From: Psilocybe azurescens
Taxonomy: Eukaryota; Basidiomycota; Agaricomycetes; Agaricales; Agrocybaceae
Direction: 5' to 3'
Length of the DNA: 64,000 nucleotides
Assembly: GCA_023853785.1 (NCBI GenBank)
Contig: JAJIRX010000302.1
Coordinates: forward strand, 1-64,000
In this document: positions 21,440-33,156 of the stretch, in pieces
Position numbering within the stretch: the stretch's first letter is position 1
How the letters are laid out: the number at the start of each line of letters is the position of its first letter
Notes under the pieces: model-generated
Told to the model about the DNA's origin: nothing
The model's database searches: none
Seen by the model: the letters and a program-made list of their open reading frames with translations, nothing else
Made by a program: the position numbers and the translations under genes

Positions 21440-22927
21440 TTACACGCCGCCGTCTGGGCTCCACCTCGAATTCGACATCGGTTCTTCAGGTTTCTCAGAT
21501 TCATGCCTGACGACGTTCGCTGAATCGGAATTATTAATGTCTGTCTTCAACGGGAGTTGAGTGTGCTTTAACGCCGCCGGCGTAAAGATTGGATGTCCTG
21601 ATGCTCCTTGAGTCGCGCGGATTGCGTTCATGTTGGCGTTCATGTTGGCGTTCGTGTTTTCCCCTGCGTTGGTGCTCGTACTCGTAAGTGCTGGATCGTG
21701 AGTGGAGGTGCTTGCGCCGGTGCTTGTGATAGGCGCGTTCTCCTCAGTGTCCGTGCTAAGACCTTTCTCGTCGCCGAACTCGGCTCGTGTCGACGCTGTA
21801 CGAGGGCCGTATTTGGCGTCATGTTGTGCGGATATGAACATTAGGACCGTACTGATTGATTTACGATGAAGTCGGTTACCATGAATTGAAAATAGTTGGA
21901 AATGAGAAGAACAAAATTGAGCGCGGGATCGTAGTGAACATACCTGGCGGCTGTACTGATAAACGCTATCCAGAGGAGGACGACCCATGCAATGTTTCGT
22001 GCCCAGTGGCGGTATACTAATTGGCGAATACGAAAATTAAACAAAACACGGTTCTAATATCGAAGAAGTGAAGAAGGTCTACCTATTGGAGGTCGAAAGT
22101 ATATCTGGAGAAGCTGGGTAGCAGTGGCTAGGTCAACGCCCGTCACTGTTGCCTGTTGCGTCGCTATCACCCACTACAAGTTCGAATGTTCAAAAAGCAA
22201 TCAGCACATCAGCAAACCATAGAGTATATGAACAGAGACAGAAGCAGAAGCACGACAATACTCACCGTGCTCACGATTGCAGAAGCACCCATACCCGCAG
22301 TGATAATCACTGCCAAAACCCCTTCGCACGCACATACCATGTGGGGTACTTCCTCGTTGGCCAGAAGACGAGGAAGAAAAAGTCGGCGCCGAATAAGGTC
22401 GCCACAAACACACAGAAGACGATGGTGGATATCGCCGCTGATATGAGAGAGCTCTGGTCAACGAATGCCGGGGTAGGAGAGAAGGGGGATAGTAATGTTG
22501 ATTGGAAACGGACGTTGTTTTTGAGGGATTTGTATTTTGAGAGGGAGTATGTCGCTGTGCACTGTGGATGTAGATGCGTCAGACATGCGATTAAATAGAG
22601 GGTGCTGAAGGCTATAGAGGCAAAGAAGAAGGATATTAGGAGCAAACGCGAACCTCTGCTGCGAGTCCGGTCAGCATTGCGATCTGTAAGTCGAGAAAGG
22701 ATGAGATGAGATGAATGGACATTTGAAAGCGGAGGAACAGAACAGACCTGGTATACAACTGTTGGTAAGATCAATGAGAATCAGCAAAAGGCCAGAGCAG
22801 AAGGAGAGAGGACGAGTAACGCAACTGAACCTCTCCTTTCTTAGATACCACCCCTAGCGAACATCTTCTTGTGTCCGAATGCGCCCCACGACATCTGCGA
22901 GAGATCAAAGCCCCATATCATCGTCAT
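21440..22927 (-). CDS. Multi-pass membrane protein with Ser/Thr/Asn-rich tail (family 3)
   Basis: An intron-containing minus-strand gene. A likely start is MTMIWGFDLSQMSWGAFGHK (ATG complement of 22925-22927). Hydrophobic exons follow: LLLISFFFASIAFSTLYLIA, a loop, ISAAISTIVFCVFVATLFGA, then VLAVIITAGMGASAIVSTWV, and a last helix NIAWVVLLWIAFISTAARYV. The final part is a hydrophilic tail with a repeated NANMNA and many Ser/Thr, ending SRWSPDGGV at 21440. This predicts four or so TM helices and a cytoplasmic tail. I do not recognise the family. Exon borders in the first half are uncertain, so the coordinates cover the gene rather than a checked coding model. Confidence 0.55.
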
Positions 22928-24429
22928 CGCGAGCTTTCCAGGAACCTAAATAAAAAGAATAGGTAGGCTAGGTAGGCTGTGTGAAAGGAATATAAAGCGG
23001 TCTGGGTATCTTCCGCGTAGGATGCAACTCAGGAGGTCGAATAGGAGAGAGCGAGTAGGAGGAAGGGCGGTCAATGAGAATATGCCTCATTCAAGGACTC
23101 ATATACGCTGTGTTGCTTACTCATTGGAGCCTCTCATAGCGTTCACTGTTGTCAGTGGAGTCTTGGAGCCATCTGCCGTGGCGGACGAGTTAAAATTAAA
23201 TTTAGAGCGTAGAGCTTGCAACGTGCCAGGGCAGAGCGGTTGTGATGTCATTGAATTATTTTCTCACGGTTCATCTTAGTTGCCTCTAAGTTATTCACCT
23301 ATCGTAGACCTCTTTTATATCCGTAGATTCTCGTATATACAAGTCTTTACGTGCGCTCATATCTACACAAATGAATATCATAACAGACTCTAATCTATTC
23401 TGACCCAGCAGTAGTGACTATATCGTTCAAAAGAGACTTGAAATTGTCCATCGTCTATGACGCTCCTACTGATGGATTACTGATGGATCACATCGAACCT
23501 CTACTTTTGTAATTCGACAGCTCTCGATCTTCTCACAAATGGAGATATTGACCCCGATAAGACATGTTCATCTCAAAGTTGGTCTAACGCATTGCTGATA
23601 CTCACAAAGATCAGGTATCAACCAAACTCGCGCTAATTTTCCATTGAGTACTGCAGTCCCACTCACATTTCATGACGAGACGTCTACAGGCACTGTATAA
23701 CTGTCGTGATCAATGAGATGGTTCATGCTTCCTCCAAGTTGGCAGTACGTGGGGACGTATATCGCTTGGTTCCTCATAAACTGGTGCTTATTCAAAATCG
23801 AACAATAGAGAGAGAGAAGTCCTGAAGCGAAATAGAGCCTCGATTTAGGCCGTTATGAATCGGGACAGACTTGTAATAGGTTCTCAGTGTGTGTGGCAAG
23901 GTCGACCCTCAAATCAATCTCTACTTGTTTTCGGATGCTCGTGAACACTAGAAGAGGTGGGGTGCTCTATGCTCGAGCAACACACGATTCTATTTGTCAC
24001 CAGACCCGAGACGGAAAGAAAAGCAAGGATTTACGAGAATACTCTCAAAATGAAGGATTACTTGCACTAATCTAGTTAGCATTAGCTAATAGAATAATAA
24101 GCCTCCTCTGCCAGGCACCCTGAAGCGCAGTGGAACGTCAATTCAGAAGAAAAGGTGGGTCTCGATACAAGTGCCTCCTCATAACGAATCAGATTAGTCG
24201 TTCAATGAGTTCCTGAATCACGCCATAGGAAGCGAAGGTAAAAGAGCAATAATCGTGATGGACGACTGAACACGAATAGACAATCTGAACATCGGTGTAC
24301 TCGGTGTTAGAAATTCAACCTCCAGTTCAATCTCCGTGAACTCCGAAACAAATGAAGAAACCAAATAAAGACACACTTATTCAAGTTATTGTCACGTCGT
24401 TCCGGTCCTCTACTCCCCAATTCCTGCCA
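22928..24429. other. Intergenic, no gene recognised
   Basis: Contains short frames only, with no conserved motif or splice pattern. GGTAGGCTAGGTAGGCTG near 22960 is a short direct repeat. The stretch separates the membrane gene from the F-box group and may hold the promoter of the former. Confidence 0.4.
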
Positions 24430-25960
24430 TGGCGGACGTCTGGATTGTACCTGCCCTGAATGCTCGAAAACGTCTTCTCCAATATCTAAATTTAACGAGG
24501 ATATCCTATGGTTCATCTTCATGATCATTTCCATGTCGGTGCAGAACAAGGGGACGTAAATCGCGGTCATCCCGCTACCCCTTGTTACCGTACGAGGAAG
24601 CTCGTAAGTCTGTCATCAATGGCGGCACATCATTCTCAAAACTTCGTCTATCTGGGACGCCTCATGGACTGGCGCGCACCGGATTAGCAAACCAATAATT
24701 GGCCGAATGAGGTCCTCAGGTGCGGTGGAACCTCTCTGCTATGGGTCAAGGGTTATATTCCTGATAAAATCAGCTCCTACATTTCAAGATATCGCCCACA
24801 ATCGTTCTTCCAATAATTGGTCATAGAGAAGTGGGAACTAACTGAGAGGCTTTCCCCTCTTTTCGTACAAAAGAGTTCGTCGAGGGCGTACAAAGTGTAC
24901 TGCAGCGCAAAGCGCCCGATCTGCAAGTTATCGGTTTTCCGCACTTTCTTCATACCGGCTGTAACTTTCAAGGGTCTCTGTTTTTCAGTCACGCCCCCAA
25001 CTGAGGATCTTCCGCGCCATGCAAACGCGTTGCGATCTGGACCCCGTCTGGATGTCCAGCGTACGAGAGCTTTGCCTGGATGGTCGATTCAACAACAAGG
25101 AAATATGCAATGTTCTCGCTCACATGCCACGTCTAGAATCTCTCGAGGTCAACCATAACAATATTATTGATAGATATCACCCGCCACGAATACGTCTTCC
25201 GAATCTGCGCACATTGAAACTTGATAGATGCATGGTTTACCTGCGTGACATCTATCCAGCTCCTGGATGTTCATTGATTTTAACAACCTGACTCGAGGAT
25301 GTTGATCTCCTTTTCTACGCCAAAGTCATCGGCAAAATAACTCACAGCTTCCCGTCTTCCTTCCCATTGAAACAAATCTACTTGACATGTAGACCCTCCT
25401 TTTTCAACATCAGCGAGTATCTATTCCCACATAGAGACGACATGTTCAACATCACAATTTTTCCTGGATCGTCAAATGTGCTGGAACGCCTTCTAGATAC
25501 ATTAACCTCCCCTATTTCTCGACAGTCACCAAGTTGATGATACAGTCCAACGACCTCGAGCCTCGATCCTGTCAACATTTTCTTCAGTTGAGAAACTAAG
25601 GACCTATGAAAAGATGCCGCCATCCTACTAAACGACGCGATGCCAAACTCTGATCCTCCGATCTTTCCCAATATACGGACCCTCGTGGTCCACTACAGCG
25701 ACGAAGGAACGTCTGCGTCTTTCGCCCATCTCCTTACACTGCGCCGTCATCAGGGTGTATCGATTTCAATTGTTGACCTCTCCCAATACTCATTTCGTGG
25801 CACGAAGCCGCCTAAACTAAACTAAACACTCTGGAGGAGTTTGTGGGCATGAAAAAATTGTTAACGCGGGGTCGTAATGTGGTTGAGTATGAATATGGTA
25901 GCGGTCATCCAGAGAATCTCAAATTTTGGCCGACTAGTTACAATGTCATGTCGTGGAGCC
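24430..25960 (+). pseudogene. F-box/LRR pseudogene (inverted relative to its paralogues)
   Basis: Pieces in changing frames align along the whole F-box gene at 28.6-30.2 kb: SKFNEDILWFIFM (F-box, about 24487), WRHIILKTSSIWD, VIEKWELTERLSP (about 24820), FFSHAPQLRIFRAMQTRCDL, then an open run MSSVRELCLDGRFNNKEICN...LPNLRTLKLDRCM (25050-25270), SFAHLLTLRRHQG (about 25717) and the C-terminal EYEYGSGHPENLKFW (to about 25935). At least six frame changes or stops occur. F-box proteins recruit substrates to SCF ubiquitin ligases, and this copy cannot make one. Confidence 0.8.
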
Positions 25961-26178
25961 TAAAAGAACGAATAAGGCAATTGGAACTCCAGTATTGTAC
26001 CTACGTCTACGATTGCTGGTATTACTTTCAGAATCGACATGCGATACGTCTCCAGATTGACACTGAGATTGCAAACTTGCGATGGGTAATATTTGCAGAT
26101 GACTGCCTGAAAGCCATGACATTATTTCTTCCACCGACAGAAAGTGATTTAAAATGCAATCGATATCTATTAGACAAT

Positions 26179-27858
26179 TTATAAATCTCCGTAAGAATGG
26201 TACGATGGACCAAATCTAAGCATCTCCGGATGACCGCTACCACACTCGTAGTCAAAAATCGTCCCGGGATCCTTCTTCATCCTATAAAGAACCTTCATGC
26301 CAGCAAACTCCTCAAGGGATTCGAGATTTCTTGTGGCTGCGAGTTGCCAAAATAGGAGATCATCGTAATATGTGAGATCCAGAGTTTGTATCGGCGCTCC
26401 CATCCGTTGACGTTGAGCAAGGAATCGTTCTAATAGCGGCTTGAAAGGAATCGAATCACCGTGGTCAACATTGTGCAACAAATGAGACATCTTGAGGGTC
26501 TGTAGCCGGGGAAAGATGATTGTGGAGAATGTAGCATCCTGGTCCCAGTCAAGTAGAATGTTCAAAGTGTCTTCGTCTACCTGCAGGCAATGGATTGAGG
26601 TGAGCGAGGACGCAAATGTCTTCAGTGCCGCCAGTAACCCGGGCCTGGGGTGAAGGATCTTGACGCTTATTCGTGTCACATCCGATAAGTGAGGAGAATT
26701 ACAGGTTTGGAAGAGATTTTCTACGGAGTGTATGGGGATACCAGCATGGGATGTGAAATTCAATTCCATCTCGGGGATTTCCTGTGGCCGCTCTTTGACG
26801 CTGAAGATCCCGCTGTGGAATACAAACCGACGCTTTGTGCACATCAGGCTGAGAGCGCGTGGACGGTGAACGTCCATGTAGCTTTGGTATATCTTCCCTA
26901 CCTCAGTCTCATGTGAAAACTTGGATAAGATCGTGTCACGGTTTTCACGAAACCTGAATGAGCATCCAGGGGGTGGTCTAATGCTGCGAGCATACTCCAA
27001 GCATGTATCAAGATTCATAGTGTGTAGATGGCGGAGGTGTATGATCGGAGGCTGATAGTCGATTACAGAGACATGACCGTACAGGTCGAGCGACTCTAGG
27101 AGGGGTAGATTGGAAAGGGTGTCGAAAACATCTTGATTCTTGAAGCCGCCTCCAAGTGTTAGTCTGCACAGGTTCGCCATCCAGTCCATGCTGAGATCGC
27201 AATGAGCCCCCGTGGTGTGGAACACACTGAGTCGAGGAGCATGCCCTGCGAAAAAAGTGCCTGGAATGTCGGACGATTGAGTTGATGACTGGGAATCGTA
27301 CATGGAATGAATTTCGAGCGTCTTGAGATACGGCGCTGGGCGACACATGAAACCCCAGTCTTCTCCAGTCCAACGATTGACAAAAATCTTCTCTATCCGC
27401 TCCCAATGATTGTCGATAAATTCCAGTAAGAACGATCGAGATGCTGAGGTTCTAGGAGCGCCAACATATGTGCTCATTTCCCCATCGATGACCCAGAGTA
27501 GCGACGAAGTGCCACTGCGAGAGATGACCTCGTCTCGCCAATGTTCGCTTTTTAGGTCAAACGAAACAAAATCTATGAGTCGCCCCCAAATCGCAGTCGA
27601 TCCTAGTATCACCGCCCTCCATTCCCGACACACCTGTGAGCTTAAACGAGTAATTTCCAGTGGTCGAGGAGTGAGACCCTTCACGTTGTACTGGTAAGGT
27701 GTTAAGATGTCGGGATTATTGGCGTTCGCCATGAAGATACGCCAAAGTAGATCTTCCGTGAGTTTGCATACAGATGCTACATGGTTCATATCACCAACTG
27801 AGCTGGTAGCAATCCGATCGTTGGGCATAGTCGTGGTAGAGTTGGTTGTCTTCGTCAA
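26179..27858 (-). CDS. F-box/LRR-like protein 1
   Basis: One uninterrupted exon of 559 codons. The F-box is at about residues 31-90: KLTEDLLWRIFMANANNPDI, then LEITRLSSQVCREWRAVILG and IWGRLIDF, the usual agaric F-box layout in which a CRxWR block precedes a TxxLW-like helix. Leucine-rich stretches (NLPLLESLDLYG, LRHLHTMNLDTC) follow, and the C-terminus keeps YECGSGHPEMLRF. The protein would bind SKP1 through the F-box and present a target to an SCF ubiquitin ligase; the target is unknown. The start chosen is the first ATG (27858); ATGs at codons 11 and 24 would still keep the F-box. The paralogue at 28.6 kb lies in the same orientation. Confidence 0.85.
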   Translation of the reverse strand: MTKTTNSTTTMPNDRIATSSVGDMNHVASVCKLTEDLLWRIFMANANNPDILTPYQYNVKGLTPRPLEITRLSSQVCREWRAVILGSTAIWGRLIDFVSFDLKSEHWRDEVISRSGTSSLLWVIDGEMSTYVGAPRTSASRSFLLEFIDNHWERIEKIFVNRWTGEDWGFMCRPAPYLKTLEIHSMYDSQSSTQSSDIPGTFFAGHAPRLSVFHTTGAHCDLSMDWMANLCRLTLGGGFKNQDVFDTLSNLPLLESLDLYGHVSVIDYQPPIIHLRHLHTMNLDTCLEYARSIRPPPGCSFRFRENRDTILSKFSHETEVGKIYQSYMDVHRPRALSLMCTKRRFVFHSGIFSVKERPQEIPEMELNFTSHAGIPIHSVENLFQTCNSPHLSDVTRISVKILHPRPGLLAALKTFASSLTSIHCLQVDEDTLNILLDWDQDATFSTIIFPRLQTLKMSHLLHNVDHGDSIPFKPLLERFLAQRQRMGAPIQTLDLTYYDDLLFWQLAATRNLESLEEFAGMKVLYRMKKDPGTIFDYECGSGHPEMLRFGPSYHSYGDL

Positions 27859-28580
27859 CTGCTAGAGCAGGCGCTGATTACTTGAGCCCTGAGTCGCCGA
27901 CATATTCCGATTTGCCCAGGTAAAGATCCATGGGGTTAATCAAATTAATTGCTTAAAAACGTTTATGGGCTGTCAAGAATCACTTTAAGCGGAAACAGAA
28001 CATGCCGATGTTCGTTTGCAAGATTGGAAATGAATTGGTTGGATTCGACGGTGGTTGGGGGAAAGTGAAGCATAAGTAGTGACCAGGACCAGTGACTCAA
28101 GACTGGTTGATGCCAAGAACGAAGTTGAATTGGTCCGGTGTCTTACATACACATAACTGACACGTGTAACACAAGGGCAGGTGTTGAATAATTTGTCGCT
28201 TACGGAGAATCTAGTCCTAAAACCCGTGTCAGAAAGTTCTTATGTAAATCTTCGAAGTTAAGGCGCCGTAATATGACCCATAAACTCCATTAATCTCACA
28301 TACGACCGCGGGAAGGAAGGCTTTTAATCGGCGGAAGAAGGATTCGACAAAGGTAAAAGATTGGCAAAAGGATGTCAGTAACTATATTAGTTAATCGCGT
28401 CTCACTAGGTAATTATTCCTCTTCAGGTGAAGAAAGTGATCAAGCTGGAAACATGTACCCTAGATTAAACACCTTTATGAGAAATCAAAAAGTTCTGAGG
28501 GTATGAATTACGGATGCGTATTTTTCAGATCGCAACCACGAGTCAGGTGTGTCTGTTCAAGCCTGCGTGTCAGTCGAAAA
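27859..28580. other. Intergenic between F-box paralogues
   Basis: No gene seen. It probably contains the promoter of the 26.2-27.9 kb F-box gene and the 3' end of the next one. Confidence 0.4.
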
Positions 28581-30153
28581 TTATGAATGAAATCGAAGCA
28601 ACTCAGGATGTCCACTTCCGCATTCATATTGTTCCATATTACCATCCCGCTTCCAAACGACTTTCATACCCGAGAACTCATCTAGAGAATCGAGATTCCG
28701 TGTCATTTCGGAGAGGCAGAATTGAGTGAGGTCCACGGTTGAGACAGGAGATCCCAAATCTCGCCGCAGAGTTAAAAAGTTGATCAAGAGGAGCAATCCA
28801 ACATATTTTTCCGTCAGGGGGACTGAGACCGAGGACGACGAGTGTTTGCAGACTCGGGAATAGGAGAGGATCAGGATCCGTCATTCCGTCTTGCAACAGG
28901 ACAGGGATGTCGTTTTCGTCGACCCATAGGTTTTCCATTGCGGAAAAGAATGAAATGAACCTTTTGAACGACAAAGAGACTCGAGATTCCAGGACATCGC
29001 ATGATAATGTTAAATCGGTTATTGTCGAGAAAAGGGAGGAGGCCAATGCCGAAAGAAGACCTTCCAGCACATCATTGCATGATTCCGGGGATGGAAAAAG
29101 TGCGATGTCGAACATCTCTTCTTTTGGACGATGCTGACGGGCTCGGAGGACTTGGCGCTCGCTGAGAATGAAAACGGACTTCCTACATTCCAAATAGATT
29201 CGTTCTACGGAGTGGAAGAAGAGGTAGCTGTGGAGAATTTTGGAGATGGATTGCTCGTAGGAATCCAGATGATCTGTTTGGAGTTCTTTCCATAAGAATA
29301 AAGCGCACCCAGGACCAGGCTCAATATCGCGTAGGTAGGGAATGCATCCCCATAGCTTCAGTGTGCGCAAATTGGGAAGATGGATGCGTGGTGATCGATA
29401 TCCATCAATGATCGTATGATTATCAAGTTCGAGAGACTCCAAACGCGGCAAATGAGTAAGAACATGGCACACTTTCTTGTTATTAAATAGCCGGCCTAAA
29501 GATAGTTCCCGTATGTTCGACATCCAGACCGTATCCAAATCGCAGCGAGTTCCCATAGCGTGGAAGATTTTGAGCCGGGGAGCATGGCCAGCGAACATAG
29601 ATCCTTTGAATTCATGGTAGTCCCTCGGAGAATCAGGGAAAGTAAACACTTCCAAGTTGGGAGCCTGGCGCTGCACCACGTCTTGTAGGCCTTCGATACG
29701 CTCGTATTGGGTGGGGAATGGTGAAAGTCTCTCGATACGCTCCCAATGATCCACTACTAGCCGATGGAAAAACAGTAATGTCGAGTCCTTCGGCTCCTCA
29801 TGATCATCGTCACATCCTCCAATCCAAAGGAGGGTAGTCCCAGTCCTCCTGAGCACCTCGTTCCGCCAGTGATCGGTTTCTTGATTAAGTGAACGCCAGT
29901 CCAGAAGTCGTGCCCAAACTGAAGACGTTTTGAGCAAGACGTGTCTCCATGCACGACAGACTTGTGAACTTATGCGCGTGGTATTGAGAGGGAGATGATC
30001 TAAATCTGATGATTCGTCTTGATTATTGTCGATGGGCTCAGAGTTGACGGTATTGATCATGAAAACGAGCCAAAGGATGTCTTCGGTGAGCTTCGATACT
30101 GGAGGCGATGATGTTGGAAACGACGTAGCACGTGTGGATTCGAAGAACGCCAT
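28581..30153 (-). CDS. F-box/LRR-like protein 2 (one-base frameshift in an A/T run)
   Basis: A single exon that starts MAFFESTRATSFPTSSPP at 30153. The F-box is at residues 20-80 (VSKLTEDILWLVFMINTVNS, RISSQVCRAWRHVLLKTSS, VWARLLDW). LRR-like repeats LPRLESLELDN and LPNLRTLKLWGC follow. The frame is open to the five-A run at 28774-28778, where it drifts out and stops 33 codons later. Removing one base there restores PLDQLLTLRRDLGSP...YECGSGHPELLRFHS, matching the other two copies, and gives 523 residues. Either a real recent frameshift or a homopolymer read error; the second is favoured because similar sites recur across the window. Predicted SCF substrate receptor. Confidence 0.8.
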
Positions 30154-33100
30154 AAAAGAGATTGTAGAATACAGTGTGTTGAAAAGGAGCCTCGAAGAAG
30201 CATAAAAAATTGAGGTCTATGCAGTGGAGAGGAAGTTGACGGTGAACTGGTATACGAATCCCAAATTTCGACCGATTAAACGCGTACCTCAGGTAATTAT
30301 TCATGGCTTTACGCCAAGAGAATGGCCTAATTTCACCGCTATCGCCTACTACTCGATCATCCTATGATCCTAATCCCCTGCTTCTGAAATGCGTCTTTTC
30401 AGCGCTTTTATCCACTCAATGCGCTTCTGTACCATGTAGCAGGCACAAAAGGCACAATCGGAATTGTTGGCGACGCATTTGAGCTAAAGGGCTTATCCGG
30501 TTCCTCTCGTACTCTCCTAATTTTAACTGACGATTGCGTGGTCTACTCATTAAGAATGCGTCATGGAAGATCTGAGATAAGCAGGCACGAGTTAAGTGGT
30601 TAGTAACGCAGACCTTATAAATGCACTTCCTTCCGATAAAAACAGTCTGGATTACTGCAAGAATGTCCGATATGCGCTGAGAATCCGAACTTTTGGTAGG
30701 TTTGGCGAAGGAAAAGCAGCATTTACTGATGGAGATATAGAGATTTCCGGTAAAGAGGGTCACTTCGTCATCAATTTACGCTCAGCTAATAGCAGGGCCT
30801 TGTCGATTCATTGATTCTATCTCCTGTCATGCTCTTTTGAGGTGCAGAGGCTGTTCGAGCTTCGAAGACTCTCGGGGTAAAAAACTCCAATTGACCTAAA
30901 ATATTGTACAACTCAAATCAATTTTTCTTCTTCATCTTGCCTTTTGATCCTGGAAATGGGTAAAAATACTTTAATATCACAGAAACACAGTCGAGTGCTT
31001 TCACAGTTCCGTGACCCAATGGCCGAACTTCGCTCGAATGGGAGAGACCGCATTGAATATGAATACTGGTATCTGTAAAGTTCCCAAACTTGCCGCCAAG
31101 TTTCGACAGCCTGAAAGAGAAGACTGAAGTGTATTAACAGGCGCTATAATTCCACTCCGTCAGTGCTGGCCCCTGCATGGTGAGAATTTCCCTACGTCAT
31201 ACTCCTAAACCCTCCTTTAATGCACTGAGAGTCTGCTCACCTAACTGTAAAGATCTATGCGAGACCCATAGCTATCATTTCCCAGCGAATAGCTACAGTT
31301 ACAAAGAGGTTCGTAGTTGCGTTTTCGGCACATGGCGTCAAAAGAGTAAAGTCGAATCACAGTACCATTCATATTCCTATGTTGTTGTTTTTTCCTGAAA
31401 AGAGGTAGCAATATATAAAAGACAGTCTCATTTCTAGATTATAATGTAGTACTACAGTGTGGAAGAGATTAATCTTTCCTGGGGAGAGGACTACGGTTGT
31501 CGAAGCGGATTAAGATCAGGATATTCGATGGCGCGGAAGGCTCGGTCACGGTGTGGCTCAAAGGGCGCGGGCGCAGTTTTTATCAGAGTAAAGTGGGGGT
31601 CAATTCACTAGGGATTCCGCTCTACATTTTGTCTGTATATACGAGTCCAAGCGCACGCGTTCTCTTACGCCGCCGGATGCCCTTCCGAGTGCCAATTTGT
31701 AAACTAATGTCCGTTTCAAATGTTTTAAAAGAAAAAGCTCAGATCGAGCGGATGAAGGATGAAGCGCGGGCGTGCCGATGGCTTTCAGGAGTGCAGATGC
31801 GCACATACGGCTCTGCCTTGCTCAAGGGCATTCCCCGTCGTAGCCCCTCAACTACGTTGTGGCATCACTCCTCCCGCAGGGGATCGACACGGCGGCGTCC
31901 GTCCTTGTCCACTCGACTGACAGGTACGTAGTGAAAGAAAATAAAGGTCAAACTGCGAGAAATGAAAAAGATAATGGAAATTGAAATAAAATCGGTAATG
32001 AAACTCGCCGTGATCCTGTTCTACCGTTCGTGATCGGACTGCGTTATGCGGCTGACGTGCGTTGGCAGGGGTATGTTGGTGGGCGAACGTCGTTGAGCGT
32101 TCGTGCGGGCGATTTGAGAAATGCGCAATGCGCGATAATGACGGCGTGGACGCCGAGTCGTGGGAATTCCGACTTAGCTCGGTTCTACGAGCGCGTCGTC
32201 AATCTCCTCCACAACAGTTCACAGTAACGTTCTACACGAAGATAGGGAGATTCGCTCTTCGACGCCTCTAGACACCCGTGGGATGTTAAAACTGAGTACT
32301 GAATGCTCAAGTCTACACACGCCCCAGTGAGCTCCAATGCTCGCTTGGTTACTCACCTGCTCAGATTTCAACGCACATTGACGGTGGAGTAGGCATGTCG
32401 AGCAAGCACGTTATTAGGCAAGCACACATGCCTATGGCTGCACGGATATGCATTTGCATACACTTAGATAGGCTTCTAATCCACTATGTACCTATCTAAT
32501 GATTCTAATCTAATCGAGGCTCGGCCAGCTCGGCCCGGCTACACCCGACAAAACTCAGAAGTTTCCTTATTCGTCGTTTCATGAACTCATGGCTTCGTAG
32601 GTCTATCACATATGATAATTTATTCTATTCGTGGTTTCCTAAACCACCTTTTCATGCAGTACAAAAAGTATGAGGACCCTGGGATATTATGAAAATCGTC
32701 ATGACGTACTTGTTCTTTGGTTGAGTATGCAGCAATGATAGTCAGGATGCGCAGCGTGCACAATAATGGTCTATGATAATCTGGAATTATGACTTCAAAC
32801 CAACCTTCAAATTAAGCCTGAAGGCTAAATCGGATATCGGCATCCGTCTTCCACGTCACTCAACATCAGCCCCCTACTAAACGCTCTCGACATTCAAACC
32901 CTTGGCTCTTATTACTAAAATTGTACTTCCACTGCGCTGCTATATATAGCTTACAAAACCGTGAGTATTCGGATGATTGCTTCCGGAAGACCACCCTCGA
33001 TTATATATTCTATGACCTCTCACGTTGTGTATGAAGGACTACAAGACGGATCTTTAGATCCGCCTTATCATATATAACGAAGGTTTACACCTTCCAAAAA

Positions 33101-33156
33101 TTACACCTTAATTTTCCACTCTGGAAGCTACATTCTACATCTAAGCTTGTCACAAG
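30154..33156. other. 3 kb intergenic, no gene recognised
   Basis: Short unrelated frames only. The longest (31497-31931, plus, 144 codons) starts MSKRIKIRIFDGAEGS, but has no recognisable domain, no splice context and an arginine-rich end typical of a chance frame. A palindrome GGATCTTTAGATCC lies near 33049. I see no transposon ends. The last 200 bases should include the promoter of the monooxygenase. Confidence 0.4.

Noticed and set aside
31497..31931. 144-codon plus-strand frame as a gene
   Set aside because: No domain, no splice context, arginine-rich tail and no paralogue. Treated as a chance frame.
33047..33064. Palindrome GGATCTTTAGATCC as an operator
   Set aside because: A short palindrome in AT-rich DNA about 90 bases before a gene start, with no second site and no known factor.
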